From: Pseudomonadota bacterium
Lineage (GTDB): Bacteria > Myxococcota_A > UBA9160 > SZUA-336
Direction of reading: 5' to 3'
Length of the DNA stretch: 64,000 nt
Assembly: GCA_003247575.1 (NCBI GenBank)
Contig: QJZC01000062.1
Span: 1-64,000, forward strand
In this document: positions 8,580 through 17,818 of the stretch, one piece after another
How positions within the stretch are numbered: the stretch's first letter is position 1
Layout: each line of letters starts with the position of its first letter
Position numbers and translations under genes: made by a program
The notes under the pieces: generated by a model
Database searches by the model: none
What the model saw: the letters and a program-made list of their open reading frames with translations, nothing else
What the model was told of the DNA's origin: nothing

Positions 8580-9346
8580 GTATGGAGGATCAGTGCGAGG
8601 CTCAGTAGCACCCCGCACTCACTCACCTGCTCGAGGGCTCCCAGGAAGTCTCCAGTGACTCCGCCGAGGGCTCGAGAAAACCAGACTCGGCCGGCGATGC
8701 CGATGCCCGAGAGGGTTGCCGCGCATAGTGCGATAGCACTCACCGGAGTTGCGGTCATCGCGATTGCCCAGACGCAGAGCGCGCCAGCGAACGCGATCGC
8801 GGCCAAGGCTTGCGGGAGGCCAACTGCGGAGGCGAGCGCCCCGCTGCGCGACGTCGCGGGGTCGCTGACATAGTTCATCGAAGCCAGTAGCCACACGGGC
8901 GCAACGCGTGCGAGGCTGTGACTCAGAATGAGTGCCACGGCGGCCGACTCCGCGAGCTCGATCAATAGACTGACTCGCAGGAACAGACTCACGAACAGGG
9001 CGAGCGTGCCATAGGTCCCCACAGCGGAGTCCTTCAAGATCTCGCGGAGTCGCTCTCCCGAGCGAGGGGCAGCCCCGAGAGCATCGGCGGTGTCGGCCAA
9101 GCCGTCTTCGTGCAAGGCTCCGGTGAGCCACAAGCCAGCGCTCACGCAGAGAACCGCGGCGGGGGCGGCGCCGAGCGCCTGGGTGGCATGGAGCGCCGCG
9201 GAGAGCAGCGCTCCGATCGCTGCACCCACGACGGGAAAGTATGCGGCGGCCCAGCGCCATTCGGCGTCGGAATAGGGAAAGCCACCGAGTCGCAGGCGCG
9301 TCAGGAAGACCGCGCAGGCCCGTAGGGCGCGCAGCTGGGTCCTCAT
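8576..9346 (-). CDS. cobS: Adenosylcobinamide-GDP ribazoletransferase
   Basis: This membrane enzyme joins adenosylcobinamide-GDP with alpha-ribazole (or its phosphate) in the last part of vitamin B12 assembly. The start at 9346 overlaps the cobT stop by ATGA. The 256-residue protein has the family N-terminus FLTRLRLGGFPYSD, the acidic HEDGLADTADALG motif and KDSAVGTYGTLAL, plus several hydrophobic helices. Length is normal. The ATGA overlaps at both ends imply a translationally coupled operon. I see no cobalamin riboswitch before cobT. Confidence 0.95.
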   Translation of the reverse strand: MRTQLRALRACAVFLTRLRLGGFPYSDAEWRWAAAYFPVVGAAIGALLSAALHATQALGAAPAAVLCVSAGLWLTGALHEDGLADTADALGAAPRSGERLREILKDSAVGTYGTLALFVSLFLRVSLLIELAESAAVALILSHSLARVAPVWLLASMNYVSDPATSRSGALASAVGLPQALAAIAFAGALCVWAIAMTATPVSAIALCAATLSGIGIAGRVWFSRALGGVTGDFLGALEQVSECGVLLSLALILHT

Positions 9347-10440
9347 GCAGTCGCGCTGGGACGATCGGGAACCCGGCTCTCGGCGAAGGTGGACATCTCT
9401 CCATGCAAGGCGCACGCGAGCTCGAGCAGCGGGAAGGCCGTCAAGGCCCCCGACGCCTCTCCTAGGCGCATTTCGAGGTCCAGGAGAGGGCGCGCGGCGA
9501 GCTCTTCGAGGATTCGAGTGTGGCCCGGCTCTGCGGATCTGTGTGCGAAGAGGAGCTGCGCGCGCAGACCTGGGGATCGGCGGCACGCGGCGAGTGCTGC
9601 GGTCGACGCGATGAAGCCGTCCACCAGGATCGCGCACGCGCTCCCTTCGAACGCGAGCATCGCCCCCGTCATCGCCGCCAGATCCCTCCCGCCGATGCGT
9701 CCGAGAGCCTCATCCGACGAGCAACCTTCGATCCGCCGGAGCGCGTCGCGCACGACATTACACTTGCGCTCCACTGCGTCGGGCGAGAGGCCGGTGCCTG
9801 GGCCCACGATCTCCTCCGGGGCGCAGGCAAGCAGGTGTGCGGCGACGGCCGAGGCCGCGGTCGTATTTCCGATCCCGATCTCGCCGATGATCGCGACCGC
9901 TGGGAGAGTGTCGAGAGAGTCCGCCCAGCTCCGCCCGGCGTCCAATGCCGCCCGGAGAGTCGGCTCGGGCATCGCGTCTTCGCAGCGCAGATCGCCGGCC
10001 GGGAGGTCCGCCATCGGGCTTCTCAGAATGCAACAGCTCGCGTGAGATCCGTAGCCCTCGTCGAGCGGCTCCGCTACGCCGACGTCGATCACGCTCAGTG
10101 GAATCTGCTGCCTCGCGGCGAGTACGGCTGCAGCCGCGCCGCCAGCCGCGAAGCAGCGCAGCATGGAGCGTGTGACGTCCGCCGGGTAGGCCGAGATCCC
10201 GTGACGCACGACGGGGTGGTCGGCAGCGAAGATGACCGCCTGTGCAGGGCGCGCGCGCGGCTGCGGAGATCCCTGGATGAATGCGAGCTCTGCCGCGAGC
10301 TCCTCCAGCCGACCGAGGCTGCCTCTAGGCTTGGTGAGCTGGGCCTGGCGAGCGCGAGCCACCTCTCGCGCTCGCTCACGAGTAGCTGGATCGAGACGGG
10401 GCCAGTTGGGAGTTGGTACGGGGTGATCGAGCGACGACAC
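9343..10440 (-). CDS. cobT: Nicotinate-nucleotide:dimethylbenzimidazole phosphoribosyltransferase
   Basis: CobT activates the lower ligand of cobalamin by making alpha-ribazole phosphate from NaMN and dimethylbenzimidazole in the cytoplasm. The 365-residue protein shows the family motifs in order: KPRGSLGRLE near residue 40, AADHPVVRHGISAYP, GEIGIGNTTAASA, GPGTGL, GGRDLAAMTGAML and the C-terminal RLGEASGA segment containing the catalytic Glu. It is the first gene of the cobT-cobS operon and overlaps cobS. With cobS it suggests salvage or completion of corrinoids; other cob genes are not in the window. Confidence 0.95.
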   Translation of the reverse strand: MSSLDHPVPTPNWPRLDPATRERAREVARARQAQLTKPRGSLGRLEELAAELAFIQGSPQPRARPAQAVIFAADHPVVRHGISAYPADVTRSMLRCFAAGGAAAAVLAARQQIPLSVIDVGVAEPLDEGYGSHASCCILRSPMADLPAGDLRCEDAMPEPTLRAALDAGRSWADSLDTLPAVAIIGEIGIGNTTAASAVAAHLLACAPEEIVGPGTGLSPDAVERKCNVVRDALRRIEGCSSDEALGRIGGRDLAAMTGAMLAFEGSACAILVDGFIASTAALAACRRSPGLRAQLLFAHRSAEPGHTRILEELAARPLLDLEMRLGEASGALTAFPLLELACALHGEMSTFAESRVPDRPSATA

Positions 10441-10501
10441 GCCGCGAACCTACGCGGTCGAAGGCAGAAATTCCAGCTGGCGATACTGGGGAGACCTCGA
10501 T

Positions 10502-11341
10502 CTAGTTGGCCGATACCTCGAACCGGCCGGCAGCGATGCGCGTGAGCGGCTCGGATGGATTGTAGAACTCGACCACGTACGGACCCGGTCTCCAGCCGCC
10601 ATCGCGCTCGACCCAGACGTGATTGAGAGGCTCGCCGGGACGGACCGGATAGCGGCCGAACAGCATCAGATTGGACTCGCCCTCACGGAACCACTTCACG
10701 AGGACCTGATCCCGGGTGTATTTCTCGCTCGGAAAGACCGCGTAGATACGATCCTGCGTATCGGTTCCGAAGCTGGCACGCACCTCGGCTGGGAAGCCAT
10801 CGGGATCCACGGAGTTGGTGAACATGACGTCGGGTACCGGAGCCAGATCTGCTTCCGCAGTGGGATCGGCCAGCACCCCGTCCATGGCGATGTTCGCGAG
10901 GCGGCGTGCATAGTCCCGCACGTCTCGAATCTCGGACAGATCCTCGGGGGTCGTGTTCGTCAACGTGGTGAGCGTCGAGATGATCTCTCGCTCGTCGAGA
11001 GTGGAGAGCACCAGGTCGACGGCCTGCGATGGGTCCCCGCCGCTTCCCAGGTAGGCTTGCGCGAGTCGCGGATCGATTCCCGACAAGAACGAATCGCTTT
11101 CGCTCATGTCTCGCGAAGCGATCGGCGGTGCAGCATCTACCTGTGCAGCTCGAGCGGGTTCACCCGGTTCTTGCGTCTCCCAGACCGCAGAGTCGGCTGC
11201 GGAAACCGGAGCCGGCGCGATCGGTTTGGAGGGCGGAGCTTCGCCGGGTAGGTCGACCGAGCGGACTCGCCCCGCCGAGAAGCCTGCAGCGAACATCAAG
11301 CACAGCGCCGTCGTCGGCAACAAGTAGTGTCTAAGCTTCAT
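10502..11341 (-). CDS. Exported or membrane-anchored protein of unknown function
   Basis: I do not recognise this 279-residue protein. Residues 4-24 are hydrophobic (LLPTTALCLMFAAGFSAG), giving a signal peptide or N-terminal anchor. A Pro/Ala-rich linker follows to about residue 75, then a helical region with DPRLAQAYLG and a C-terminal beta-rich domain (IYAVFPSEKY...VLVKWFREGESNLMLFGRY...GPYVVEFYN) that reads like a small beta-sandwich. The start lies one base after the stop of the upstream lipoprotein gene, so the two are co-transcribed and probably work together at the envelope. Confidence 0.6.
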   Translation of the reverse strand: MKLRHYLLPTTALCLMFAAGFSAGRVRSVDLPGEAPPSKPIAPAPVSAADSAVWETQEPGEPARAAQVDAAPPIASRDMSESDSFLSGIDPRLAQAYLGSGGDPSQAVDLVLSTLDEREIISTLTTLTNTTPEDLSEIRDVRDYARRLANIAMDGVLADPTAEADLAPVPDVMFTNSVDPDGFPAEVRASFGTDTQDRIYAVFPSEKYTRDQVLVKWFREGESNLMLFGRYPVRPGEPLNHVWVERDGGWRPGPYVVEFYNPSEPLTRIAAGRFEVSAN

Positions 11342-11342
11342 G

Positions 11343-12323
11343 TCAAGATTCCAGTGCAGAATGTCGAGTCAGTTCGAGCTGAAGGGGTTCGAGCTGCAGG
11401 CTTGCGACTGAATCCGCGACCGCAGCGACCCGCGCCCACTGCTGGAGCGGAGTGAAGACATCCAGGAGCGAAGCACTCCCCACGCGGGTGTCGATTCGGA
11501 GCTCGTTCGAGAAGTCGGACTCTCGACCGGATGTGTCGATCACCTTCAGGGCAACGAAGTAGACGCCCGGCTTGTTGAGCGTGTTGGCCAATACGCTTTC
11601 CATCGCGGTTCCGCGGCGACCGTCCAGGGTGACACTCTTCAACACCACGTCGCGATTGTAGTCGCCGGACTTCGTGCCAATGAAGAGCCGCACGATATCC
11701 ACGCGCTCTGCGCTCGGTCCGAGGTCGAAGGTCACGATTCCCTTTAGCTGCACCGCGGGTGTGCGAGCAGGCGGAGCAGGAGTCGGAGCGCGATTGGACG
11801 CCATCGCGGTCTCGGTGCGTCCAGAGGAGCCGGAGCCGTCTGAGGATCCGGATCCCGCGGATCCTGAAGGTCCAGGGCTACCCGAGGACCCCGACCCAGA
11901 GCGGCTCACGCTCGCGCTCGCGGTGCTGCCGGCAGACGACCCGCTTCCACTACTGGTTCCCGTGCTCGCTGCGCGGTTCGTGGAGGACCCTGCGTTTGCG
12001 GATCCGCTGCTCGTCCGAGTCGCGGAAACGCTCGCGGCATTCGACATGGTGCTCGAAGAGCTGCCGCTAGAGCCTGTACTCGCCTGGGCGGTCTCCGTTC
12101 GTGAACCGCCTCCGGAATTGGCAACCGAGCTCGTATTCGAACCGGTCTGCGCCGCGACTGGGTCCGGAGTCGCCTCACCGGAGGACCCAGCATTGAGTCC
12201 AGCCTCCATGACCATCGGAGCAGGACCGGATCCGCCGCCCGAAGAGCCACCGCCACAGCCCACGCTGGCCGCCAGGATTGCGCAGCCAGCGAACACTTTC
12301 ATGGATGTTCGAATTGTTTTCAC
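11343..12323 (-). CDS. Ser/Gly-rich lipoprotein of unknown function
   Basis: A 326-residue predicted lipoprotein. GTG at 12323 starts a signal with lipobox ASVGC, placing the lipidated residue at Cys23. Residues about 24-175 are very low in complexity (Ser, Gly, Ala, Thr), a flexible tether. The C-terminal 135 residues look folded (VQLKGIVTFDLGP, VYFVALKVIDTSGRESDF), with a fibronectin-like or cohesin-like beta pattern; that reading is tentative. It heads a two-gene operon with the secreted protein one base downstream. An internal ATG at residue 8 could also start translation. Confidence 0.65.
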   Translation of the reverse strand: MKTIRTSMKVFAGCAILAASVGCGGGSSGGGSGPAPMVMEAGLNAGSSGEATPDPVAAQTGSNTSSVANSGGGSRTETAQASTGSSGSSSSTMSNAASVSATRTSSGSANAGSSTNRAASTGTSSGSGSSAGSTASASVSRSGSGSSGSPGPSGSAGSGSSDGSGSSGRTETAMASNRAPTPAPPARTPAVQLKGIVTFDLGPSAERVDIVRLFIGTKSGDYNRDVVLKSVTLDGRRGTAMESVLANTLNKPGVYFVALKVIDTSGRESDFSNELRIDTRVGSASLLDVFTPLQQWARVAAVADSVASLQLEPLQLELTRHSALES

Positions 12324-12448
12324 GATGAAGGATGCTCACGAATGGATGGGTTGAATCCTGTGATGAGTGTCACGTTCTTGTCTCTGCCGCAGAATGGGTG
12401 CAGACAGCGCGCGTCTCTCCGCGCAACTCCCGCCGGCACAAGCTGAAA

Positions 12449-12465
12449 TTTTCGCTGGGCGAAAA
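12449..12465. promoter_or_regulatory. Palindromic operator candidate
   Basis: TTTTCGC-TGG-GCGAAAA, perfect 7-base arms, about 126 bases upstream of the lipoprotein operon start. Its core TTCGCTGGGCGAA recurs as TTCGCTTGGCGAA upstream of the fasciclin gene. Its function as a protein site is inferred. Confidence 0.4.
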
Positions 12466-12682
12466 CCGAATCTGCTCGACTCGCCTTGCACGTCTCCCAT
12501 CAGAGCAGAATGGGTGGGAGTACACCGCAAGGCAAGAAAGGCAGCGGCGAATATGCGCGCCAACGCCCGTCGGGAAAATTGGAAGAAGGTTGCGGCTTGC
12601 TCGTACGCCATCCCGCGCTGCCCGCGTGCATGTCGAGTAGCCGCTGAGTTCAGGCGCCCGCATCCACGTTGCCCCTTCGCTG

Positions 12683-12726
12683 GCTCTACACCTGCTAGCT
12701 CTACACCTGCACGGCTCTACACCTGC
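12683..12726. repeat. Three short direct repeats
   Basis: GCTCTACACCTGC occurs at 12683-12695, 12698-12710 and 12714-12726, spaced 15 and 16 bases apart, in non-coding DNA. Either a replication-slippage product or a cluster of binding sites. Confidence 0.85.
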
Positions 12727-13707
12727 AGCCCAGAGCGCCGTGTCTATCCGACTCAGGCCGACTCAGACTCCGGTCCCGGCCCCGCTCCCACTCCGTCGCT
12801 TCCGGCCTTTCCTGCTGGCTCGGTGCGTCTCGGTCGAGGAGAGACACACGAGATGTCGTGGTCGAACGTACTCTACCACTGAGCCCAACGGAGTGAACGC
12901 TACGACGAGTGGATCCTCGGTCGCCATTCTATCTACGATCGGGGTGCTCGTGGCAACTTTTCCGTTCGCGATCGATGCATCGTCCGCGCGCAATGACGTG
13001 CTGTGAGAGAGGCTCGAGAGGTCCTACCACGAGACTCCCCAGCTGCGATCGCGGGTGTTCTCTTTGACCCGGAATGTCCCCGGTAGCTCGACCTCGACAT
13101 GTCGGTCGTCGCTGGGTGAACTCGAACATCAGCTGATCTGACACGCTGAATTGCAGCGTCAGCGAGCACTCTGCTCAGCTCGACGCCCGTCTCTCGATTC
13201 ATGCTGGAACGCATGCGGTAGGTGGATATGTAATACAATCAGGCTCCAGCCGATGAAGGGATTCGCGGACCGGTGGTGGAATCCGCAGGGGTCGGGATGT
13301 TGCGATTGCGGCCCCCGACCATTCGGGGCGAGAGTCCCGTCGTGTTCGTGGCCTCGAGCTACGCCGAGGTTGGGCTCGAGAGATGAGGCGGGGGTGGACT
13401 CCCTCGCTGGTAACGACAGTGCGGGCGTTGCCTCCACCCCGGGGCGCAGATCGGTGGTCCACAGGGCGCGTGGTGCGCGGTCGATGACAGGGCTCCGGGC
13501 CGATCTCCGGGAGCCGTGCGGGTGCCGAGTCATTGGGCCGGACTTCCGCTCGCCCACTCTTCTAGGGACTGCAAACGAGTTCGGGAGGGCGGGATGCTCA
13601 CGTTCGGGGGCGCGCCCGATCGCACTCCCGGTCTGCTGAGTTCGCGCTACGGCGGTTGATCGGCGGGGACAAGGTCGCTCGTTACCGGAGACCTTTGGCT
13701 TCGGCGG

Positions 13708-16584
13708 TTGGATGATGGTAGTGTGATCTCTAGAGGTGCCCTGACATTGAGCGGTGTAAACGCAGGCGACAGCCGAGTCCGTTGCAAGAATTGCTTCGAG
13801 CTTACCTCGCCGGGGGATTGCTGCGACACCTGCGGCTGGGATGGTGTGGTGGATACCGGCCTCGATGGTGCACTACCACCCGGAACGATCCTGCGTGATG
13901 ACTACATGGTCGGGCGAGCACTGGGGCACGGCGGATTCGGGATCACGTACCTCGCCTGGGATCTGCGACTGAGCCGAAAGCGTGCGATCAAGGAGTACTT
14001 TCCGCGTGGAGTGGTCGCGCGATCGACGAAGAGTCTCCAGGTATCGCTCCGGTCCGGACAGGGCGATCTGTACAAGCAGGGAATCCAGAAGTATCTCGAA
14101 GAGGCTCGACTGCTTGCGGAGTTCGAAACGCATCCGTGTATCGTTTCTCCGCTGACGTTCTTCAAGCTCAATGGCACTGCCTATCTCGTGATGGAGTATC
14201 TCCAAGGCGAGACGTTCCATTCCTATGTCACCCGGAATGGCGGGCGGATTCCCTACGCCGACGCGCTCCATTTCCTGGTTCCCGTGATCGATGCGCTTTC
14301 TGCCATCCATGAAAAGGGTATTACACATCGGGACGTCACTCCGGAGAACGTCTTTCTCACCGTAGACGGTAAGACGAAGCTGATCGACTTCGGTGCGGCT
14401 CGTCAGCAGCTCGCGTCGCAGCGCGGACAGATGACCGTGATCGTGCGCGATCGGTACGCGCCCCCGGAACAGTACTCGTTGTCGGGCAGGCAGGGCCCGT
14501 GGACGGACGTCTACGCGTTCTGCGCCACGCTCTACTTCGCCATCACCGGGGAGCCGCCGGCGCACGCCACTGAGCGCTTCGAATCCGACGCGATCGTTCC
14601 GCCCAGCGAGCTCGGTGCCGACATCCCGGAAGCGGCGGAAGCGGCGTTGATGCAAGGGCTGTCGCTCCGGACCTCGGAGCGGCTCGGTTTGGTCGATCTG
14701 GGGCGGATGCTGACGGAGGCCGGCGGGTCCGATCGTGCGATCCCTGAGGTGATGGACTCGGAGCGGCGTGCCCCCGCGGACCCTCGGCCGCCCGTCTCTC
14801 GGCCCGTTTCCGAGGGGCAACCGGAGAGACTAAGAACGCTCGCGCAACCAGCGCGCGGGGAACGCGATGCCCGCTTCGAATGGGCCGTCTCCGCGTCGCA
14901 GCCCGAGGCTCCGGATCACCAATCTCCAGACGGCGAGGGCGAGTCTCCGCGAGCTGTGACCTCTGCGCGTGGGGGCTCCGCTGCGGCTTCCTGGGGGCGC
15001 CAACGTGGGGCGCTCGGCAAGCCGGCACCGCTACCGCCTTTGCGTCCGAGTGCTCCGGCCGAGGTGCCTCGGATCCAGTCTCCTCTGATCTCGAGCCGCT
15101 CGTCGCCACGTCCGCGCGTGCGCCGACGCTCTGCGCGGCTGGCGAAGATCCTCGCGGTCGTGGCGGGGAGTGCGGTTCTCTACGCTGTGTTCTGGTCCGA
15201 GTACCTGGTCACGCAGCCCCCCTCCGAGCGTCCGCAACCGGCTGACTCCGGAGCTTCCCGCGAGGAAGCGCCGGGGGCGGGCAGCCGGCGTGGGGTGCAG
15301 GTGCGGACCGGATCGCCGGCTGCAGCTGCGTTCGGCGACCCGGTCTCCGGCGCTACGCGGACCTCCGGAAGCTCGATCTCTGCGGTGAGCGGAGCGGGGC
15401 GACTCCTCGCGGAGGAGGAAGCCGCCGGCGAGTCTGCGCGCGCATCGGTGGCGCGCGGCCCGGCGCCCCGCACAGCGAGCTCCGATGTCGGTCGCCGAGG
15501 TGCCGTGCCAGCGGAGCGACGTCGAGAGGAGCCGAATCCGTCGGCGACTGGATTGCAGCTCGACGCGAATCCGGGCTCGCTGGACCCAGGCTCGGTGGTG
15601 GCTGCGGCGGAGGCGGTCCGTGCGGAGCAGCCCGAAGCGGCGCCTGTGCGGACGCGCGCGACGGAGCAGGGCACGCCAGCACGAGGCTCCGGGTCGGTAG
15701 CGCCCAGCGGATCGCTCGCCGTGGCCGCGGGACGCATCGCGCTGGGTATGTCGGCGAATCCGACTCGATCTGCAGAGGGCGAGGTCGGCGGCGAGACTCC
15801 GACCTTACCTGCGCGTCCGCGATCGCCGCTCGATCCGAGAGCGCTCGTGGCATACGCTCGGGGGCTCGAGCAGCTCGAGGCTCGGCGTGTCCGAGAAGGT
15901 CTACGGACCTTGCGCGATTCCGCCGAGCGCGGCTACGTGCCCGCGATGATGCGGCTGGCTCGGACCTATGCCGACAAGGCTCTCGGCGTCTTCGACGACC
16001 GCGAAGCGATTCGTTGGTACGAGCGTGCAGGAACTGCTGGGGATGCCGAGGCGCAGTACCGGCTGGGGCTCCGCTACGAGATCGCGGAGTGGCTTCCCCC
16101 CGAAAGAGGCGTGGCCCCGAACCCATTTCAGATCCAGGACCGATGGACTCTCTCGCTGCAGCAGCTCGATGACCTGCAGGGCCAGATCGAGAACCGGCCG
16201 ATCGTTGCTTCGCGCAGTCAGTTGGACCAGGCGAGGCGTTGGTACGACCGGGCCGCCGAGCAGGGCGACGTGCGCGCTCAGCAGCGGCTGGCGCTTCTCT
16301 ACTGGGATGAGCGTGGGTTGCCCGAGAATCGTGCGGAAGCCTTTCGACTGCTCCTGGCTGCTGCAGAGGCAGGCGACCCCGGCTCTCAGTTGCTGGTCGG
16401 GTATTGCTTTGCCCGAGGCCACGGAGCCGCCCCGGACGGCCCGATGGCGCGGTTTTGGATCGAGCGGGCGGCAGCGGGTGGCATCCCTCTCGCGCAAAAC
16501 GTGCTAGAAGATCTCGCGCGCGACGACGAGATGGAGGCGCTCTGGGAGCGCCGCTTGGAGCGCCGCCGCAAGATCATGCGCTGA
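13708..16584 (+). CDS. Membrane Ser/Thr kinase with zinc ribbon and external Sel1 repeats
   Basis: About 958 residues; the start is TTG 13708 or GTG 13723, since no ATG fits. A four-Cys zinc-ribbon-like knuckle lies at residues 26-42 (CKNC...CDTC). The Hanks kinase domain spans about 62-340: glycine loop GHGGFGITY, Lys95 in AIKEY, catalytic loop HRDVTPENV (Thr replaces the usual Lys two after Asp), and DFGAAR. A Pro-rich linker leads to one membrane helix (ILAVVAGSAVLYAVF, near 490), then a long Ala/Ser/Pro-rich stretch and C-terminal Sel1 helices (ALVAYARGLEQL, AIRWYERAGTAGDAEAQYRLG, ARRWYDRAAEQGDVRAQ). The repeats would face the periplasm and could sense a partner. It lies 41 bases before the PLP enzyme. 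Confidence 0.88.
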   Translation: MDDGSVISRGALTLSGVNAGDSRVRCKNCFELTSPGDCCDTCGWDGVVDTGLDGALPPGTILRDDYMVGRALGHGGFGITYLAWDLRLSRKRAIKEYFPRGVVARSTKSLQVSLRSGQGDLYKQGIQKYLEEARLLAEFETHPCIVSPLTFFKLNGTAYLVMEYLQGETFHSYVTRNGGRIPYADALHFLVPVIDALSAIHEKGITHRDVTPENVFLTVDGKTKLIDFGAARQQLASQRGQMTVIVRDRYAPPEQYSLSGRQGPWTDVYAFCATLYFAITGEPPAHATERFESDAIVPPSELGADIPEAAEAALMQGLSLRTSERLGLVDLGRMLTEAGGSDRAIPEVMDSERRAPADPRPPVSRPVSEGQPERLRTLAQPARGERDARFEWAVSASQPEAPDHQSPDGEGESPRAVTSARGGSAAASWGRQRGALGKPAPLPPLRPSAPAEVPRIQSPLISSRSSPRPRVRRRSARLAKILAVVAGSAVLYAVFWSEYLVTQPPSERPQPADSGASREEAPGAGSRRGVQVRTGSPAAAAFGDPVSGATRTSGSSISAVSGAGRLLAEEEAAGESARASVARGPAPRTASSDVGRRGAVPAERRREEPNPSATGLQLDANPGSLDPGSVVAAAEAVRAEQPEAAPVRTRATEQGTPARGSGSVAPSGSLAVAAGRIALGMSANPTRSAEGEVGGETPTLPARPRSPLDPRALVAYARGLEQLEARRVREGLRTLRDSAERGYVPAMMRLARTYADKALGVFDDREAIRWYERAGTAGDAEAQYRLGLRYEIAEWLPPERGVAPNPFQIQDRWTLSLQQLDDLQGQIENRPIVASRSQLDQARRWYDRAAEQGDVRAQQRLALLYWDERGLPENRAEAFRLLLAAAEAGDPGSQLLVGYCFARGHGAAPDGPMARFWIERAAAGGIPLAQNVLEDLARDDEMEALWERRLERRRKIMR

Positions 16585-16625
16585 GTCCGGCTCCCGAACC
16601 GCAGCGCGCGAAGGGGAAGCACTGC

Positions 16626-17780
16626 GTGAGATTCGAGACCCGAGCCATCCACACCGGCCAGGAGCCCGACCGCGAGACCGGGGCGGTGATGCCGCCGATT
16701 TATGCGACGAGCACGTTCGTCCAGACGCGGCCGGGAGAGCATCAGGGATACGACTACACTCGCTCCGGTAACCCGAACTTCACTCGCCTCGCGACGACCC
16801 TTGCGTCGCTCGAGAATGGTGAGCATGCGACTGTCTTCGGAAGTGGAATGGCGGCGATCACCGCAGTGATCTCGACCTTGAAGCAGGGGAGTCATGTCCT
16901 CGCCGAGGAGAATATCTACGGCTGCACGTTTCGGATCTTCGATCAGGTCTTCGAGAAGTTCGGCGTCGGGATCTCCTATGTGGACTTCACGCGCCCCGCG
17001 AACTACGCGAAGATTCGCGAGCTTCGCCCAGCGCTGGTGTGGATCGAATCTCCTACCAATCCACTGCTCAAGATCCTCGATATCGGCGCGCTGTCACGCG
17101 TTGCTGCGGAGGTGGGCGTTCCGGTCCTGGTGGACAATACGTTCGCGTCGCCCTTCTTCCAGCGCCCGCTCGAGCTCGGTGCCACGCTCTCGCTCTCGAG
17201 CACGACCAAGTACATCAATGGCCACTCGGACTGTCTGGGCGGTGTCGTGGTCACCAACGACCGCGAGTGGCACGACAAGATGATCTTTGCACAGAAGGCG
17301 GTCGGTCTGAACCCCTCGCCGTTCGACACCTGGCTGATCGCGCGCGGAGTCAAGACCTTGGCGCTGCGCATGCAACAGCACCATCGCAACGCGCTCGCGA
17401 TTGCGCAGCGACTCGAGGCGTATGCGGGGATCCGCTGGGTGCGACATCCGTTTCTCGCATCGCATCCGCAGGTCGAGATTGCGAAGCGTCAGATGAGTGG
17501 CGGATCTGGAATCGTCACCCTCGAACTCGACGCGTCGCTCGAGCAGACGACGGTGTTCGTGTCCGCGCTGCAGGTGTTCTCGCTGGCGGAAAGTCTCGGC
17601 GGAATCGAGTCGCTCGCCGATCATCCCGCATCGATGACGCACGCGAGCATTCCGCGCGAAGAGCGTGAAAAGGTCGGCATTCGCGATGGCTTGGTGCGGC
17701 TGTCGGTGGGGATCGAAGCCTTGGACGATCTCGTGGCCGACCTCGATCGGGCGCTCACCAAGGCCGGAATCCGTCGCTGA
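16626..17780 (+). CDS. Cys/Met metabolism PLP enzyme (cystathionine gamma-synthase/lyase type)
   Basis: A 384-residue fold-type I PLP enzyme. GTG 16626 is preceded by AAGGGGAAG. Motifs in order: RAIHTGQEPD, PPIYATSTFVQ, YDYTRSGNP, GSGMAAI (phosphate site), WIESPTNPLL, DNTFASP and the Schiff-base Lys in SSTTKYINGHSD; the C-terminus has the SLGGIESLADHPASMTH segment typical of cystathionine gamma-synthase/lyase. The reaction interconverts Cys and homocysteine carbon skeletons, and synthase versus lyase cannot be decided from sequence alone. asd in this window feeds the same amino-acid family, but is not linked. Confidence 0.92.
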   Translation: MRFETRAIHTGQEPDRETGAVMPPIYATSTFVQTRPGEHQGYDYTRSGNPNFTRLATTLASLENGEHATVFGSGMAAITAVISTLKQGSHVLAEENIYGCTFRIFDQVFEKFGVGISYVDFTRPANYAKIRELRPALVWIESPTNPLLKILDIGALSRVAAEVGVPVLVDNTFASPFFQRPLELGATLSLSSTTKYINGHSDCLGGVVVTNDREWHDKMIFAQKAVGLNPSPFDTWLIARGVKTLALRMQQHHRNALAIAQRLEAYAGIRWVRHPFLASHPQVEIAKRQMSGGSGIVTLELDASLEQTTVFVSALQVFSLAESLGGIESLADHPASMTHASIPREEREKVGIRDGLVRLSVGIEALDDLVADLDRALTKAGIRR

Positions 17781-17818
17781 AGAAGCCTGCGCGTGCGGCT
17801 TCGAGCGCAGCGCGTCGA

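Larger units (their letters stand above)
12324..13707. other. Gene-poor 1.4 kb region
   Basis: Divergent gap between the lipoprotein operon and the kinase. Open frames exist but have the arginine/serine composition of chance frames in GC-rich DNA, and none has a convincing start or fold. It holds a 17-base palindrome (12449-12465), a 12-base direct repeat (GCAGAATGGGTG at 12389 and 12505) and three copies of a 13-base repeat (12683-12726). Around 12860-12890 on the minus strand there is a D-arm-like fragment, but no complete tRNA. Confidence 0.6.

Noticed and set aside
7557..8618. A single long gene covering the phosphotransferase remnant and the VOC region on the minus strand
   Set aside because: The second half lies out of frame over the well-supported VOC gene and has an Arg/Ala/Pro composition. 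Only the first ~110 residues look like protein.
12841..12905. tRNA-like D-arm on the minus strand (GGGCTCAGTGGTAGAGT)
   Set aside because: The D-arm pattern is good, but no anticodon stem, T-arm pairing or acceptor stem can be built around it. Chance or a decayed fragment.
13151..13639. Open frame of about 160 residues in the gene-poor gap
   Set aside because: No recognisable fold, poor start and Arg/Ser/Cys-rich composition; treated as chance.
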